The notes under the pieces: generated by a model
What the model was told of the DNA's origin: nothing
Database searches by the model: none
What the model saw: only the letters and a program-made list of their open reading frames with translations
Program-made: the position numbers and the translations under genes
NCBI GenBank assembly: GCA_025362195.1
Contig: JANYHV010000054.1
Span: forward strand, 1 to 36,229
Reading direction: 5' to 3'
DNA: 36,229 bases
Origin: Fimbriiglobus sp.
Lineage (GTDB): Bacteria > Planctomycetota > Planctomycetia > Gemmatales > Gemmataceae
Shown: in pieces, positions 1-9,223 of the stretch
How the letters are laid out: each line of letters begins with the position of its first letter
Numbering within the stretch: the first letter of the stretch is position 1

Positions 1-480
1 CTGGGAGTCCGGTTGCCCGCGGAGTACAGGGAGTACGTGACGCTGATTGGCGACGGCGGCGCGGGACCGGGTTTCGGCTTACATTCCTTGCGTGAACTGA
101 TGGCGAAGGGCGTCAAAGCCCGGCGAAAGTCGAGGGATGACTTGGCCGACCCGTCTCGCCCCTTCGGCAGGCCCGCCACGGTTCGAGAGGCTAGCCGTCT
201 GGGTGGATTTCCGACCCACGGGGTCATCGTGTTGTGCGATACCGATTGCGCCGGCGGGTGCTGTCTGGTGACCGCCGGGTTGGAACGAGGGTGGGTCTGG
301 ACATACAGCAACATCGGGGAATACGCCCCGGCGGGGGACAGCGCCCCGGCGTACTCTGCGGGCGCAACCGCCGAGGACCGGCTTCGCATCAACGAAGAGT
401 TGTTCACCGACCGACTGGCCATCTCGAACCGGGAGCGTGTGGGCTTCTGGGCGTGGTATCGGTCGTGGCTTGAGGAGTGA
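1..480 (+). CDS. SMI1/KNR4-like domain protein, 3' part (5' end outside window)
   Basis: The reading frame is open from base 1 and ends at TGA 478-480. A TTG at 13 could be read as a start, but the frame continues upstream as L-G-V-R before LPAEYREYV, so I treat the gene as cut by the window edge. The stretch LPAEYREYVTLIGDGGAGPGFGL resembles the core of SMI1/KNR4-type domains (a Leu-Pro-x-x-Tyr-Arg segment followed by a Gly-rich GAGPG turn). Such proteins are often immunity proteins against polymorphic toxins, or stand-alone proteins with no known partner. The tail EELFTDRLAISNRERVGFWAWYRSWLEE fits the usual C-terminal helix. No toxin gene is visible. The gene converges on hemW, with a palindromic repeat filling the gap. 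The family call rests on recognition of the motif pattern only. Confidence 0.6.
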   Translation: MGVRLPAEYREYVTLIGDGGAGPGFGLHSLRELMAKGVKARRKSRDDLADPSRPFGRPATVREASRLGGFPTHGVIVLCDTDCAGGCCLVTAGLERGWVWTYSNIGEYAPAGDSAPAYSAGATAEDRLRINEELFTDRLAISNRERVGFWAWYRSWLEE

Positions 481-554
481 ACCGAAGCGTCCGCCTGAAC
501 GCGTACTTTTCGATTTGCCGAGGTAATGTACAACTCGCGGTTCGTCGATCCTTA

Positions 555-703
555 GCTCCGTCGCAGGCGACTCTTGTTAGCCCGACGCGCTAGCGAGGGT
601 CGATGGGTCGTTGATTACCTGGCAGACGTTGGCGGTACGGTCGATGATCGGAAATCTTGTCAACGACCTTTGTGTCCCTCGCTCGCGCGTCGGGCTAACA
701 AAA
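555..703. repeat. Dispersed palindromic element, copy 1 (right arm truncated)
   Basis: The inner arms 574-599 and 676-701 are inverted repeats matching at 25 of 26 positions. A second inner inverted pair of 9 bp lies at 606-614 and 660-668. The outer left block 555-573 is the same as in the copies at 28513 and 36098 (one base differs), but its counterpart is missing on the right, where the sequence runs straight into the stop codon of hemW (706-708). The spacer between the arm bases is about 68 bp. The element occupies most of the convergent gap between the SMI1/KNR4-like gene and hemW. Confidence 0.9.
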
Positions 704-705
704 CG

Positions 706-1860
706 TCAATTCGCCTTCAGCAGGTCTTCGATCACGCCGTCGGCGACGAACTTGCCGGCGGGCGTCAGCACCAGTGACGTGCCGTTGTCAGTCAGCAGGT
801 TCTCGCGGAAGTGCATCGGCAGTTGCTGGGCCAGTAACTCGCGCAGGTCGAAGCCGGTCCGCGTCTGGAAGTCGGCGTAGTCGATGCCGTCGGCGCGGCG
901 GAGTTGCACGGCCATCGTCTCGAAGGCGCGGTCGCGCGGGGCCAAACTCTCGCGCTGGAAGGTCGGGTCTTCGCCGGCCAGCACGCGGCGGATGTACACG
1001 GCCGTGTCGCGGACGTTCGACTCGCGCGAGCCGTGGACGTAGCGGGCCGCGCCGGTGCCGAACCCGTAGTAGGCGTCGTTCGCCCAGTAGCGTTGGTTGT
1101 GCAGCGACCGCTGGCCGGGCCGGGCGAAGTTCGACACCTCGTAGTGCTCGAACCCGTGCCCCGTCAACGTGTCGATGGCCGCCGCGTACATCGCCGCCTC
1201 GTCGTCCTCGGTCACCGGCGTCAGCGTCTTTTTGCGGCGGGCCTTCCAGAGCGGCGTGCCGGTCTCGTAGGTCAGGCCGTAGGTCGAAAGGTGGTCGGGG
1301 GCGTAGCTCAACGCCGTGGCCAGGTCGGCGTGCCAGTCGGCGAGGGTCTGGCCGGGCGAGGCGAAGATCAGGTCGAACGACAGGGCGGGAATTTCGCGGC
1401 GGACGATCTCGACGGCGTGCGGAATCTGCTCGACGCCGTGCCGCCGGTCGAGGGCCGCGAGCAGGTGCGGTTGGAACGACTGCACGCCGATGCTGGCGCG
1501 GTTGACGCCGTGGGCCGCGAGGACGCGGACCTTGTCGGCCGTCCAGCTTTCCGGGGTCGATTCGACGCTCACTTCGGGCCGGTCGCCCGTCCGCGGCAGC
1601 CAGCGGTCGAGGGAATTGAACAGGCGGTCGAGTTGCCCGGCGGTCAGGTACGTCGGGGTGCCGCCGCCGACGAACAGGCTCTCGACGGGCCGCGGCGTGC
1701 CGAGGGTGCGGAGTTCGAGGTCGAGGGCGTCGAGGTAGAGTTCGACGAGGTGGTCCTGGCCGGCCGCGACCGCGAAGTCGCAGTACCCGCAGTGGTGGCC
1801 GCAGAACGGGACGTGGACGTAAGCCGTGCGCGGGTCGAGCCAACTCGGGGCGGTGAGCAT
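706..1860 (-). CDS. hemW: HemW-like radical SAM protein (coproporphyrinogen III oxidase-like)
   Basis: A protein of 384 aa with an ATG start. The radical SAM signature CGHHCGYC (Cys20, Cys24, Cys27) follows YVHVPF and would bind a 4Fe-4S cluster and S-adenosylmethionine. It continues with Asp-Phe, without the fourth cysteine typical of true HemN, which points to the HemW branch (a heme-binding chaperone) rather than the oxygen-independent coproporphyrinogen oxidase. FVGGGTPTYL at about 63-72 is the SAM-contacting GGGTP motif, and the C-terminal HemN-type domain follows. The length fits HemW (about 380 aa). It lies 91 nt downstream of the secreted protein gene at 1952-3040 on the same strand, so it may be read through from guaB or have its own weak promoter. 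Many HemW-like proteins are annotated as coproporphyrinogen oxidases, so that name may also be met. Confidence 0.9.
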   Translation of the reverse strand: MLTAPSWLDPRTAYVHVPFCGHHCGYCDFAVAAGQDHLVELYLDALDLELRTLGTPRPVESLFVGGGTPTYLTAGQLDRLFNSLDRWLPRTGDRPEVSVESTPESWTADKVRVLAAHGVNRASIGVQSFQPHLLAALDRRHGVEQIPHAVEIVRREIPALSFDLIFASPGQTLADWHADLATALSYAPDHLSTYGLTYETGTPLWKARRKKTLTPVTEDDEAAMYAAAIDTLTGHGFEHYEVSNFARPGQRSLHNQRYWANDAYYGFGTGAARYVHGSRESNVRDTAVYIRRVLAGEDPTFQRESLAPRDRAFETMAVQLRRADGIDYADFQTRTGFDLRELLAQQLPMHFRENLLTDNGTSLVLTPAGKFVADGVIEDLLKAN

Positions 1861-1951
1861 CCGGGAATGACCAGGGGTTCGGGGTCGGCGACTCCGGGAC
1901 AGTGTACTGCCCCGGGTGCCCGCCCCGAACCCCGGATCGTCGACGACTCGG

Positions 1952-3040
1952 TTACGGGAAGATGAACGCGGCCCCGGTCACGGCGACGGCCCCGACGGTC
2001 GCCCCGAACAGTGTGATCTCTTCCGGGTACAGGTAGTACGGCACGGTGTTCCCCGGCAGGCACTTGCCGGCACTCGTATCGTACCGCTCGGACAGGTTCG
2101 ACGCGATGTGGGCCGGCAGGAGCAGGGCGTCCTTGCAGAAGTACGCCGTCGAAACGAGCGGCTGGACGAAGCCGAGGTCCCAGCCGTTCCGCTCGGCGTT
2201 CTTCTCTTCAAACAACAGTCGGCGGTGGACCAGGTAGCCCGGCTCGATGAGGGCCGTCGTCGGGCTGTAGTTCGCCGTCTTGGGCACGTAGGCGACGCCC
2301 GACGCGCCGACCTTCGCGGGCTGGGGCAGGACGTAATCGCTGGCCTTGTACACGAAGTCCGCGTTGTTCTTCATCTCGGCTTTGACGAGTGCGGCGACGA
2401 TCCGCTTGTTCAAGTCGTCGTCCCCGTCGAGCCGGAAGGCGTCCTCCCGGGCGATGGGCGGGACGTTCGGGTCGAGGGTGACGATGGGGGCGAGCTTGCC
2501 CTTGTCCTTCGCGGTACTGTTGGGCCCGCCGGTTTTGTCTTCAATCGACTTCTCGGGCGACTTGTCCGCTTGCTTCGGGTCGGCGGGCGGTTGGGCCGCG
2601 ACCGGAACGACTTGCGGACGGGCGGCCGGGTACGGCACGGGGGCCGTGCTCACCGGCGACCGGGAGACCGGCTGGGCGGTGAACGGCCGCGTCGTCTCGG
2701 CCCCGGCCGGCTTCGACAACGTCATCGTCGGCGCGGGCGAAAGGACCGGGAGCGGGGCCGGCGGCGTCGGGTTGGCCAGGAATGGCATCGTCCCGGGGAC
2801 GCTCGACGCGTCCGCGGGGACGAGTTGCGGCCGCGGGGCCGGGGCCGGCAGGCCGGCCGGGGGCGGCAGTTGTGGCGTCGGGATGATCACCGGCGGGAGC
2901 GTCCCGCTCGGCAGTTGGGCCGGCGCGACCCGGCCGGCCGTCAGGCCGACGGCCACGGCGAGCGCGAGACTAATCCCCGTCGGCCGACGAGTACGCCGTG
3001 CCGGTGTAGTTCGGGGCTTCTTGCGTAATAGCGATGTCAT
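1952..3040 (-). CDS. Secreted proline-rich protein of unknown function
   Basis: About 362 aa from ATG 3040. The N-terminus has many basic residues (RKK, RR, RR) followed by a hydrophobic run [14 protein letters not shown] and a possible cleavage after Ala-Pro-Ala, so a signal peptide is likely. Residues about 30-190 are Pro/Ala-rich low complexity. The C-terminal 170 residues look like a folded domain: [20 protein letters not shown], then [20 protein letters not shown], then an aromatic segment around [17 protein letters not shown], two Cys, and a hydrophobic end. I recognise no enzyme family; comparable sequences occur in planctomycetes as I remember them. The chosen start lies inside guaB, giving a 71-nt overlap; no later ATG keeps the signal peptide intact, so I kept it. 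Translational coupling to guaB is likely. Confidence 0.75.
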   Translation of the reverse strand: MTSLLRKKPRTTPARRTRRPTGISLALAVAVGLTAGRVAPAQLPSGTLPPVIIPTPQLPPPAGLPAPAPRPQLVPADASSVPGTMPFLANPTPPAPLPVLSPAPTMTLSKPAGAETTRPFTAQPVSRSPVSTAPVPYPAARPQVVPVAAQPPADPKQADKSPEKSIEDKTGGPNSTAKDKGKLAPIVTLDPNVPPIAREDAFRLDGDDDLNKRIVAALVKAEMKNNADFVYKASDYVLPQPAKVGASGVAYVPKTANYSPTTALIEPGYLVHRRLLFEEKNAERNGWDLGFVQPLVSTAYFCKDALLLPAHIASNLSERYDTSAGKCLPGNTVPYYLYPEEITLFGATVGAVAVTGAAFIFP

Positions 3041-4463
3041 GCGGGTGGCTCTCCTGCACCGATGCCCCACTGATCTGGATGAACCGCGCACCGGTGCGGA
3101 GTTCGTCCAGCGTCCGAGACCCGACGTACCCCATCCCGGCGCGGAGACCGCCCACGAGTTGGAACACGTACGGGGCGAGCGGCCCCTTGAACGGGACCCG
3201 CCCTTCCACGCCCTCCGGCACCAACTTGCCGTTGGTGCCCGGGGCGACCTTTTCGCCCTGCTGGTAGCGGTCCGCGCTGCCCGCGGCCATCGCCCCCAGC
3301 GACCCCATCCCGCGGTAGCTCTTGAAGCTCCGGCCGCGGTACAGGATCAAGTCCCCGGGGCTTTCCGCCAGCCCCGCGAACAGCCCGCCGATCATCACCG
3401 CACTCGCCCCCGCGGCCATCGCCTTGGAGATGTCGCCCGAGTACCGGATGCCGCCGTCGGCGATCAGCGGGATGCCGGCCCCCTTGAGCGCCTTCGCGGC
3501 GTTCAGGATCGCCGAAATCTGCGGCACCCCGACCCCGGACACGACCCGCGTCGTACAGATCGACCCCGGGCCGATGCCGACCTTCACGGCGTCCGCCCCC
3601 GCGTCCGCCAGGGCCTTCGCCCCTTCGGCAGTAGCGATATTGCCGGCGATCACCTCGATGGTGTGCCGCCGCTTGATCTCGCGGACCGTCTCGATCACGT
3701 TCTTGCTGTGGCCGTGGGCCGAATCGACGACCAGCACGTCCACCCCGGCCCGAATCAGGGACGCGGCCCGCTCGTAATCGTAGACCCCGATCGCCGCCCC
3801 GACCCTCAACCGGCCGCGGCCGTCCTTGCAGGCGAGCGGGAAGTTTTCGGTCTTCTCGATGTCCTTGATCGTGATCAACCCCTTCAGACGGAATAGATCG
3901 TCCGTCAGGAGTAATTTCTCCACCTTATTTTTGAGAAGGATTGATTCCGCCTCCTGGAGCGTGGTCGTCTCGGGGGCCGTGACAAGGTTGTGCTTCGTCA
4001 TCACCTCTTCGAGTTTCTGCTCGTTGTCCGTCAGGAATTTCAAGTCCCGGCGGGTCAGGATGCCGCGGAGGAACTTCTCGTCCCCGACGGTGATCGGCAC
4101 GCCGGAGATGTGGTGCGTCTGCATGATCTGCCGGGCCGTCCCGACGGTCGCGTCCGGCGGCAGGGTGATCGGGTCGGTAATGACGCCGTTCTCGGACCGC
4201 TTGACCTTGTCCACTTCGCGGGTCTGGGCGGCGACGTTCATGTTCTTGTGGATGATGCCGATGCCGCCCTCGGACGCGAGGGCGATGGCCAACTCGCTCT
4301 CGGTGACCGTGTCCATCGGGGACGACACGATGGGGATGTTGAGCCGAATCGAGCGGGTCAGCCAGGTCCGCACGTCCACGTCGCGCGGCACGACCTCGCT
4401 GTACCCGGGTTCGAGCAGCACGTCGTCGAAGGTGATCCCTTGATAGGCGATGCGGTCGGGCAC
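2970..4463 (-). CDS. guaB: Inosine-5'-monophosphate dehydrogenase
   Basis: 497 aa. It converts IMP to XMP with NAD+, the committed step of guanine nucleotide synthesis, in the cytoplasm. [13 protein letters not shown] at the N-terminus and [12 protein letters not shown] (about 44-55) are family signatures. A pair of CBS domains occupies about 95-210. VVDSAHGHS (246-253) and the catalytic loop [12 protein letters not shown] with Cys303 follow, then the flap region with GMGSLGAM, and ITQEAPNY near the end. The length is normal (about 490). The start is GTG at 4463, supported by a GGAGG ribosome site at 4471-4475 with 7-nt spacing. A perfect TATAAT lies at 4505-4510 on this strand. It heads a minus-strand group with the secreted protein and probably hemW. 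Confidence 0.97.
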   Translation of the reverse strand: MPDRIAYQGITFDDVLLEPGYSEVVPRDVDVRTWLTRSIRLNIPIVSSPMDTVTESELAIALASEGGIGIIHKNMNVAAQTREVDKVKRSENGVITDPITLPPDATVGTARQIMQTHHISGVPITVGDEKFLRGILTRRDLKFLTDNEQKLEEVMTKHNLVTAPETTTLQEAESILLKNKVEKLLLTDDLFRLKGLITIKDIEKTENFPLACKDGRGRLRVGAAIGVYDYERAASLIRAGVDVLVVDSAHGHSKNVIETVREIKRRHTIEVIAGNIATAEGAKALADAGADAVKVGIGPGSICTTRVVSGVGVPQISAILNAAKALKGAGIPLIADGGIRYSGDISKAMAAGASAVMIGGLFAGLAESPGDLILYRGRSFKSYRGMGSLGAMAAGSADRYQQGEKVAPGTNGKLVPEGVEGRVPFKGPLAPYVFQLVGGLRAGMGYVGSRTLDELRTGARFIQISGASVQESHPHDIAITQEAPNYTGTAYSSADGD

Positions 4464-4504
4464 GGGCGAACCTCCGGGGGGACACGCTGCGAGTATAGTC
4501 GGGC

Positions 4505-4510
4505 ATTATA
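4505..4510 (-). promoter_or_regulatory. guaB: Candidate -10 box for guaB
   Basis: On the minus strand the hexamer is TATAAT, a perfect sigma70-type -10 box, about 42 nt upstream of the GTG of guaB. No convincing TTGACA-like -35 box is visible at 16-18 bp upstream, so this is a candidate only. Confidence 0.5.
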
Positions 4511-4551
4511 CGAACGCCGGCCGCCGACTCCCCTCGCGGCCCCGGTCCGGC

Positions 4552-4559
4552 GATACAAT
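4552..4559 (+). promoter_or_regulatory. Candidate -10 region GATACAAT
   Basis: GATACAAT lies 35 nt before the ATG at 4594 and contains TACAAT, one mismatch from the sigma70 -10 consensus. The same 8-mer occurs at 32853-32860 upstream of the M50 protease gene. No good -35 box is seen at either site. Confidence 0.4.
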
Positions 4560-4593
4560 TCCGCCTCACAAGCCAACACCCCGGGGACAACCG

Positions 4594-6075
4594 ATGCCGC
4601 GCTCCGTTCCGCTTTCGCTCGTCGCCTTGCTGCTGACCTCGGCCGCCCTGTCGGCCCAGGGGCCGACGCCGCCGGACCTGTTGAAGAGCCTTCCGGGGCC
4701 GTTCAATACCCTCGCCGTCGTCAACGTCGAGGCCATTCTGAAATCGCCCCGGGCCGTGAAAGAGGGGTGGGACAAGATCGACATGACGACCTACCTCGCC
4801 GGCGCGATCCCGATCCACCCGGCCGTCGAGCGGATCGTCGCCACGACCGAGTTCACCCCCGGCAAGCGGCGCGACAGTTCCGCCCAGGCGGTCGTGCCGG
4901 TCAAGAAGCCGATCGACCTGGCCCGGGTCGCGGCCGGCCTGCACGGCCAACTCGTCGAAGTCGGCGGGGAGCAAGCCGTCGCCACGTCGGCCGGCAGTTA
5001 CCTCGTCAAACTCGAACCGCAACTCCTCGGCCTGATGCGGACGACCCACCGCCAGGACTTGAGCCGGTGGGTGCAGGCGAAGAAGGAGAACACCCTGCCC
5101 GCCCCGCCGCGCTACCTGACCACCACCGCCGCGAACTTCGCCACGCGGAGTCACGTCGTCGTCGCCCTCGACGCCGGCGACCTGTTCGACGCCGCCGCCA
5201 TCACCACCGCGATCGGCCTCAGCCCGTCGCTCGACGCGGACAAGAAAGCGGCCGGGCAAGTGAAGCAGTTCCTCGGCGCGCTCCGCGGCGTGCGGTTGAT
5301 CGGCACCTTCACCGAAGCGGGGACCGAGTTCCGCGTCACCCTGGACTCGAACCACCAGCCGACCTGCCCGCCCGAATTGATGAAGCAGTTCGTCGCCGAG
5401 TTCCTGGAGCGGAACGGCCTGATGCCGACCGACATGGCCGCCGCCGTCGCCAAGAACGGCGACACCGACTTCTCGCTGACGCTGAAGATCACCGACGACG
5501 AACTCGGCTACCTGATGGGCCTCGTGCTGCCGCCGATCACCGCGGACATTGCCGCCTCGGACGCGCTGCCGGTCACCCCGGCCGGGGTCAACCGCGAGGC
5601 GTCGCAAAAGCACGTCGTCGCCGTGAACGGCATTCTCGACGGCTTGAAGAAGCGCAACGACACCGCGACCGATTACTTCCAGACGGCCCTGTGGCACGAG
5701 ACGGCGGCCCGGCAAATCGCGGCCATGTCCGTCATCGGCGTCGAGCCGGCGGCCGTCGAGTACGCCCACGGCACGACCGCGTTGTTGCGCGAAATCGCCA
5801 ACTCCCTGCGCGGCGTCCCGGTCCAGGCCGCGGTCCTCGAACAGAACGCCTACTTGTACCAGGAGCGGCAGCCACTGTTCGTCTGGTCGCCCTTCTACGG
5901 AGTCCAGTACAACCCGTGGTTCGGGGCCGGCGGGGCGGTGCAAACCAACCTGCCGGAGATTCGCCAGCGGCAGGCCGAGGCCATTCGCGCGGACGCCCAG
6001 AATCGCGCGAACTTGTGGGGCAAGATCGACGGCCAGCGGAGCGTCGTGTTGCGGGCGGTCGCCGCGCCGAAGTAA
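4594..6075 (+). CDS. Secreted protein of unknown function
   Basis: 493 aa. The start at ATG 4594 is preferred over upstream codons because it begins a clean signal peptide (MPRSVPLSLVALLLTSAALS, then Ala-Gln-Gly) and has a GGGG run at 4583-4586. The mature part has no motif I recognise. It alternates helices and strands and includes EFTPGKRRDSSAQAVVPV, the phrase GSYLVKLEPQLLGLM, ALDAGDLFDAAAI, and a long helical C-terminal part with a Tyr/Trp-rich loop (YLYQERQPLFVWSPFYGVQY) and RQRQAEAIRADAQNRANLWG. It is probably exported to the periplasm or cell surface. It is transcribed divergently from guaB with 130 nt between the starts, and a hairpin follows its stop codon. No transmembrane segment is seen apart from the signal peptide. 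Confidence 0.85.
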   Translation: MPRSVPLSLVALLLTSAALSAQGPTPPDLLKSLPGPFNTLAVVNVEAILKSPRAVKEGWDKIDMTTYLAGAIPIHPAVERIVATTEFTPGKRRDSSAQAVVPVKKPIDLARVAAGLHGQLVEVGGEQAVATSAGSYLVKLEPQLLGLMRTTHRQDLSRWVQAKKENTLPAPPRYLTTTAANFATRSHVVVALDAGDLFDAAAITTAIGLSPSLDADKKAAGQVKQFLGALRGVRLIGTFTEAGTEFRVTLDSNHQPTCPPELMKQFVAEFLERNGLMPTDMAAAVAKNGDTDFSLTLKITDDELGYLMGLVLPPITADIAASDALPVTPAGVNREASQKHVVAVNGILDGLKKRNDTATDYFQTALWHETAARQIAAMSVIGVEPAAVEYAHGTTALLREIANSLRGVPVQAAVLEQNAYLYQERQPLFVWSPFYGVQYNPWFGAGGAVQTNLPEIRQRQAEAIRADAQNRANLWGKIDGQRSVVLRAVAAPK

Positions 6076-6105
6076 TCCCGGCCGACCGGTCCACGCCAAA
6101 TCCTT

Positions 6106-6135
6106 ACCCCCGGCGGCTTGACTTGGGCCGGGGGT
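6106..6135 (+). terminator. GC-rich hairpin after the secreted protein gene
   Basis: A 9-bp perfect stem (6106-6114 with 6127-6135, ACCCCCGGC against GCCGGGGGT) encloses a 12-nt loop, 30 nt after the stop codon at 6075. There is no T-tract, so it is at best a weak intrinsic terminator or an RNA 3'-end stabiliser. Confidence 0.5.
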
Positions 6136-6196
6136 TAGCCGTACATTGACTTTACCATTATCTCGCGGACACCGGGTTGCCGTCTCCCACCCCCCG

Positions 6197-9100
6197 GTGC
6201 GAACTCTCCAGCCGACGACTCACGACCCCGCCCCGTGCCCCGCCACCGCCCCACCTTCGGACGCCGCCGTGGACCCCGCCGCCACTCCCATCGCCCCCCC
6301 CGTCAAGTCCGCGGCGTTGCCGACGTTCGCCGGGGCCGACGCGCTGTACGTGCTCGACTCGCACGGCATGATTTTCCAGATGTTCCACGGCATCGGGCCG
6401 ATGTCCGCGCCCGACGGCCGGCCGACGAACGCGGTGTTCGGCGTGACCCGGGCGATCATGAACCTGTACGACCACGGGGCCGACTACCTCGTCGCCGCGT
6501 TCGACCGCAAGGAGCCGACTTTCCGCGAGGAACTGTACGGCGAGTACAAGGCGCACCGGCCGCCGCCGCCGTCCGACCTGATCGTGCAAGAGCCGATGAT
6601 CGCCGAAGTCCTCGCCGCGATGCACATCCCCGTGCTGAGCGTCGCCGGGTTCGAGGCCGACGACCTGATGGCGACGCTGGCCAGCGAAGGGGCCGCGCGC
6701 GGGCTGATGGTCCACCTCTGCACCAGCGACAAGGACTGCCGGCAACTGCTCACCGACCGCGTCAAGATCATGAACCTGCGCAAGGGCGAGACCCTCGACG
6801 CGGCCGGCTTGAAACTCGACTGGGGCGTCGAACCGAACCAGGTCGTCGATTTCCAGGCCCTCGTCGGCGACTCCGTCGATAACGTCCCCGGCGTCCCCGG
6901 GTGCGGCCCGAAGACCGCGGCCAAGTGGCTGCAACAGTACGGCACGCTGGAAAACCTCATCGCGCACGCCGACGAGGTCGGCGGGCCGAAGTTGCGCGAC
7001 GCTTTGAAAAAGTCAGTCGCCGACGGGTCGCTGATGCTGAGCCGCCGACTCGTCCGCCTCGACGACCGGGTGCCGATGCCGTTGGAGTGGGAGACCTGGA
7101 AGCGGCGCGACTGGGACGGCCAGCGGTTGCTCGAACTGTTCACCGAGTTCGGCTTCCGCGGCTTCGCCAACAAGGTCCGCTCGACACTGACCAAGAGCGG
7201 CAGCGACAAGAACGCCGCGGTGCTGACCAGCATCGGCGAGACGGCGACGACCGCCGTGGCCGCCGACCGGCCCGCGCCGCGCGGCAAGACGCCGAAGCTG
7301 CCGAAGCCCGGCAAGCCGTCGCTGTTCGACACGATCGACGCCAGCAGCAACGGCGACCTCGACTTCGCCTTCGGGGCCAACGCCCCGGCCGCCGCGTGGG
7401 ACGTGGCGTACTCGACCGTCGATACACCCGCGAAGTTCGACGACTTCTTGCGGCAACTGCACCAGCAGGCCCGCGTCACCTTCGACCTCGAAACGACGAG
7501 CGTGGACCCGATGCGGGCCGACATCGTCGGCTACGCCTTCGCCTGGAAGGAAGCCGAGGCCTTTTACCTGCCCGTGATGGGGCCGGCGGGCAGCGAACTG
7601 CTCGACGGCCCGAGCACGCTCGCGGCCCTCAAGTACGTCTTCGAGGACCCGGCGATCTCGAAGGTCAACCAGAACATCAAGTACGACCAACTCGTCCTGC
7701 GCTGCCAGGGCGTGACCCTCCGCGGCGTCTCCGGCGACTCGATGATCGCCGACTACTTGCTGCACGCCGGGGAGCGGTCGCACGGCCTGGACGAACTGTC
7801 GCGCCGCTACTTGCAGCACGAGAACATCTCGATCAAGGAGTTGATCGGCAAGGGCAAGAACCAGATCACGATGGACCAGGTGCCGGTCGCGCAAGTTTCG
7901 ACCTATGCCTGCGAAGACGCCGACACGGCCTGCCGATTGACGGCCTTGCTCGAACCCGAGTTGATCACGACCGGCATGGTGTCGCTGTACAACACGCTCG
8001 AAATCCCGCTCATCGAAGTCCTCGCCGAGATGGAATTCCACGGCGTCCGCCTCAACTTGCCGGTCTTGGCGGCGATGAGCGTGCAGATTGAGGCCGACTT
8101 GGCGGCGATGGAAACGGACATCCACGCTCTCGCCGGCAAGCCGTTCAACATCGGCTCGCCGAAGCAACTCCGCGAAATCCTCTTCGACGAGATGAAGCTC
8201 CCGGTGCAGAAGAAGACCGGCACGACCGGCGAGCCGAGCACGGACCAGGAGAGCCTCGAGAAGCTCGCCGCCCTCGGCCACGAACTGCCGCGGCGGATCA
8301 TCGGCCACCGGCAGATCGCCAAGCTCAAGGGGACCTACGTCGATGCCCTGCCGGCGCTGGTCAACCCGCGGACCGGCCGCGTCCACACGTCGTTCAACCA
8401 GACCGTCGCGGCGACCGGCCGGCTGAGTTCGTCCGACCCGAACTTGCAGAACATCCCGACGCGGTCCGAGATGGGCCAGCAGATCCGCCAGGCGTTCATC
8501 CCCGCCGACGGGATGCGACTGCTCACCGCCGACTACTCGCAGGTCGAGTTGCGGCTGCTCGCCCACTTCTGCGGCGACGCCAACCTCCGCGCGGCCTTCG
8601 CGGCCGACCGGGACGTGCACACCAGCGTCGCCGGCGAAATCTTCAAGGTGCCCGAAGTGGACGTGACTTCGGCCCAACGCCGCATCGCCAAGACGGTCAA
8701 CTTCGGCGTGCTGTACGGCATGAGTTCGTCCGGCCTGGCGACGCGGTTGGGCGTGCCGCGGAAGGACGCCGAGGCGTTCATCGACGGCTTCTTCGAGCGG
8801 TACCCGAGCGTGATGACGTACCAGGACAACCTCCTCCGCGACGCCCGGGCGAACGAGTACGTCGGCACGCTGTTGGGCCGCCGCCGCCGCTTCGACCCGT
8901 CCGGCATCCGGCCGAATTCCAGCTACCAGAACCGCAGCCAGGCCGAGCGCGAAGCGATCAACATGGAGATTCAAGGGTCCGCGGCGGACCTCATGAAACT
9001 GGCCATGCTCGCCGTCTACCGCCGCGTCAAGAAGGAGAAGTTGCGGGCGAACATGCTCCTGAGCGTCCACGACGAACTCGTGTTCGAGGTCGATCCGGCC

Positions 9101-9223
9101 GACGCGACGAAACTGGCCGCCGCCGTCCGCGAGGAGATGATCGGGGCGATGACGTTGAGCGTGCCGCTGCAAGTCGACGTGAGCGTCGGGGCGAACTGGC
9201 TGGACGCGGAGGAGTTGCCGTGA
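6197..9223 (+). CDS. polA: DNA polymerase I
   Basis: About 1008 aa from GTG 6197. The start is uncertain: TTG 6146 and GTG 6269 are in the same frame, and the conserved 5'-nuclease domain (ALYVLDSHGMIFQ) begins only near 6340. The first codons after 6146 are AT-rich and look like leader rather than coding sequence. The 5'-3' nuclease domain spans about 50-330 (FEADDLMATLA; GDSVDNVPGVPGCGPKTA). The 3'-5' exonuclease keeps its ligands: FDLET with Asp430/Glu432, KYD with Asp497, and YACED with Tyr570/Asp574, so proofreading should be active. In the polymerase domain, motif A is TADYSQVELR (Asp779), motif B is RRIAKTVNFGVLYG with the Phe that excludes dideoxynucleotides, and motif C is VHDEL (Asp959). 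The stop overlaps coaE by 4 nt. Confidence 0.97.
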   Translation: MRTLQPTTHDPAPCPATAPPSDAAVDPAATPIAPPVKSAALPTFAGADALYVLDSHGMIFQMFHGIGPMSAPDGRPTNAVFGVTRAIMNLYDHGADYLVAAFDRKEPTFREELYGEYKAHRPPPPSDLIVQEPMIAEVLAAMHIPVLSVAGFEADDLMATLASEGAARGLMVHLCTSDKDCRQLLTDRVKIMNLRKGETLDAAGLKLDWGVEPNQVVDFQALVGDSVDNVPGVPGCGPKTAAKWLQQYGTLENLIAHADEVGGPKLRDALKKSVADGSLMLSRRLVRLDDRVPMPLEWETWKRRDWDGQRLLELFTEFGFRGFANKVRSTLTKSGSDKNAAVLTSIGETATTAVAADRPAPRGKTPKLPKPGKPSLFDTIDASSNGDLDFAFGANAPAAAWDVAYSTVDTPAKFDDFLRQLHQQARVTFDLETTSVDPMRADIVGYAFAWKEAEAFYLPVMGPAGSELLDGPSTLAALKYVFEDPAISKVNQNIKYDQLVLRCQGVTLRGVSGDSMIADYLLHAGERSHGLDELSRRYLQHENISIKELIGKGKNQITMDQVPVAQVSTYACEDADTACRLTALLEPELITTGMVSLYNTLEIPLIEVLAEMEFHGVRLNLPVLAAMSVQIEADLAAMETDIHALAGKPFNIGSPKQLREILFDEMKLPVQKKTGTTGEPSTDQESLEKLAALGHELPRRIIGHRQIAKLKGTYVDALPALVNPRTGRVHTSFNQTVAATGRLSSSDPNLQNIPTRSEMGQQIRQAFIPADGMRLLTADYSQVELRLLAHFCGDANLRAAFAADRDVHTSVAGEIFKVPEVDVTSAQRRIAKTVNFGVLYGMSSSGLATRLGVPRKDAEAFIDGFFERYPSVMTYQDNLLRDARANEYVGTLLGRRRRFDPSGIRPNSSYQNRSQAEREAINMEIQGSAADLMKLAMLAVYRRVKKEKLRANMLLSVHDELVFEVDPADATKLAAAVREEMIGAMTLSVPLQVDVSVGANWLDAEELP

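Noticed and set aside
555..703. A CRISPR repeat or a tRNA/ncRNA gene in the repeated palindrome
   Set aside because: The copies are dispersed single elements tens of kilobases apart with long inverted arms; there is no array of direct repeats and spacers and no cloverleaf.
3925..6149. Long open frames on both strands over guaB and the secreted protein gene
   Set aside because: They have no recognisable domains or start signals and overlap genes with clear motifs; typical high-GC shadows.
6146..6196. TTG 6146 as the polA start, or TTGACT at 6146-6151 as a -35 box
   Set aside because: The first codons are AT-rich and unlike the gene, and no -10 box lies at the right distance from TTGACT, so neither reading is convincing.
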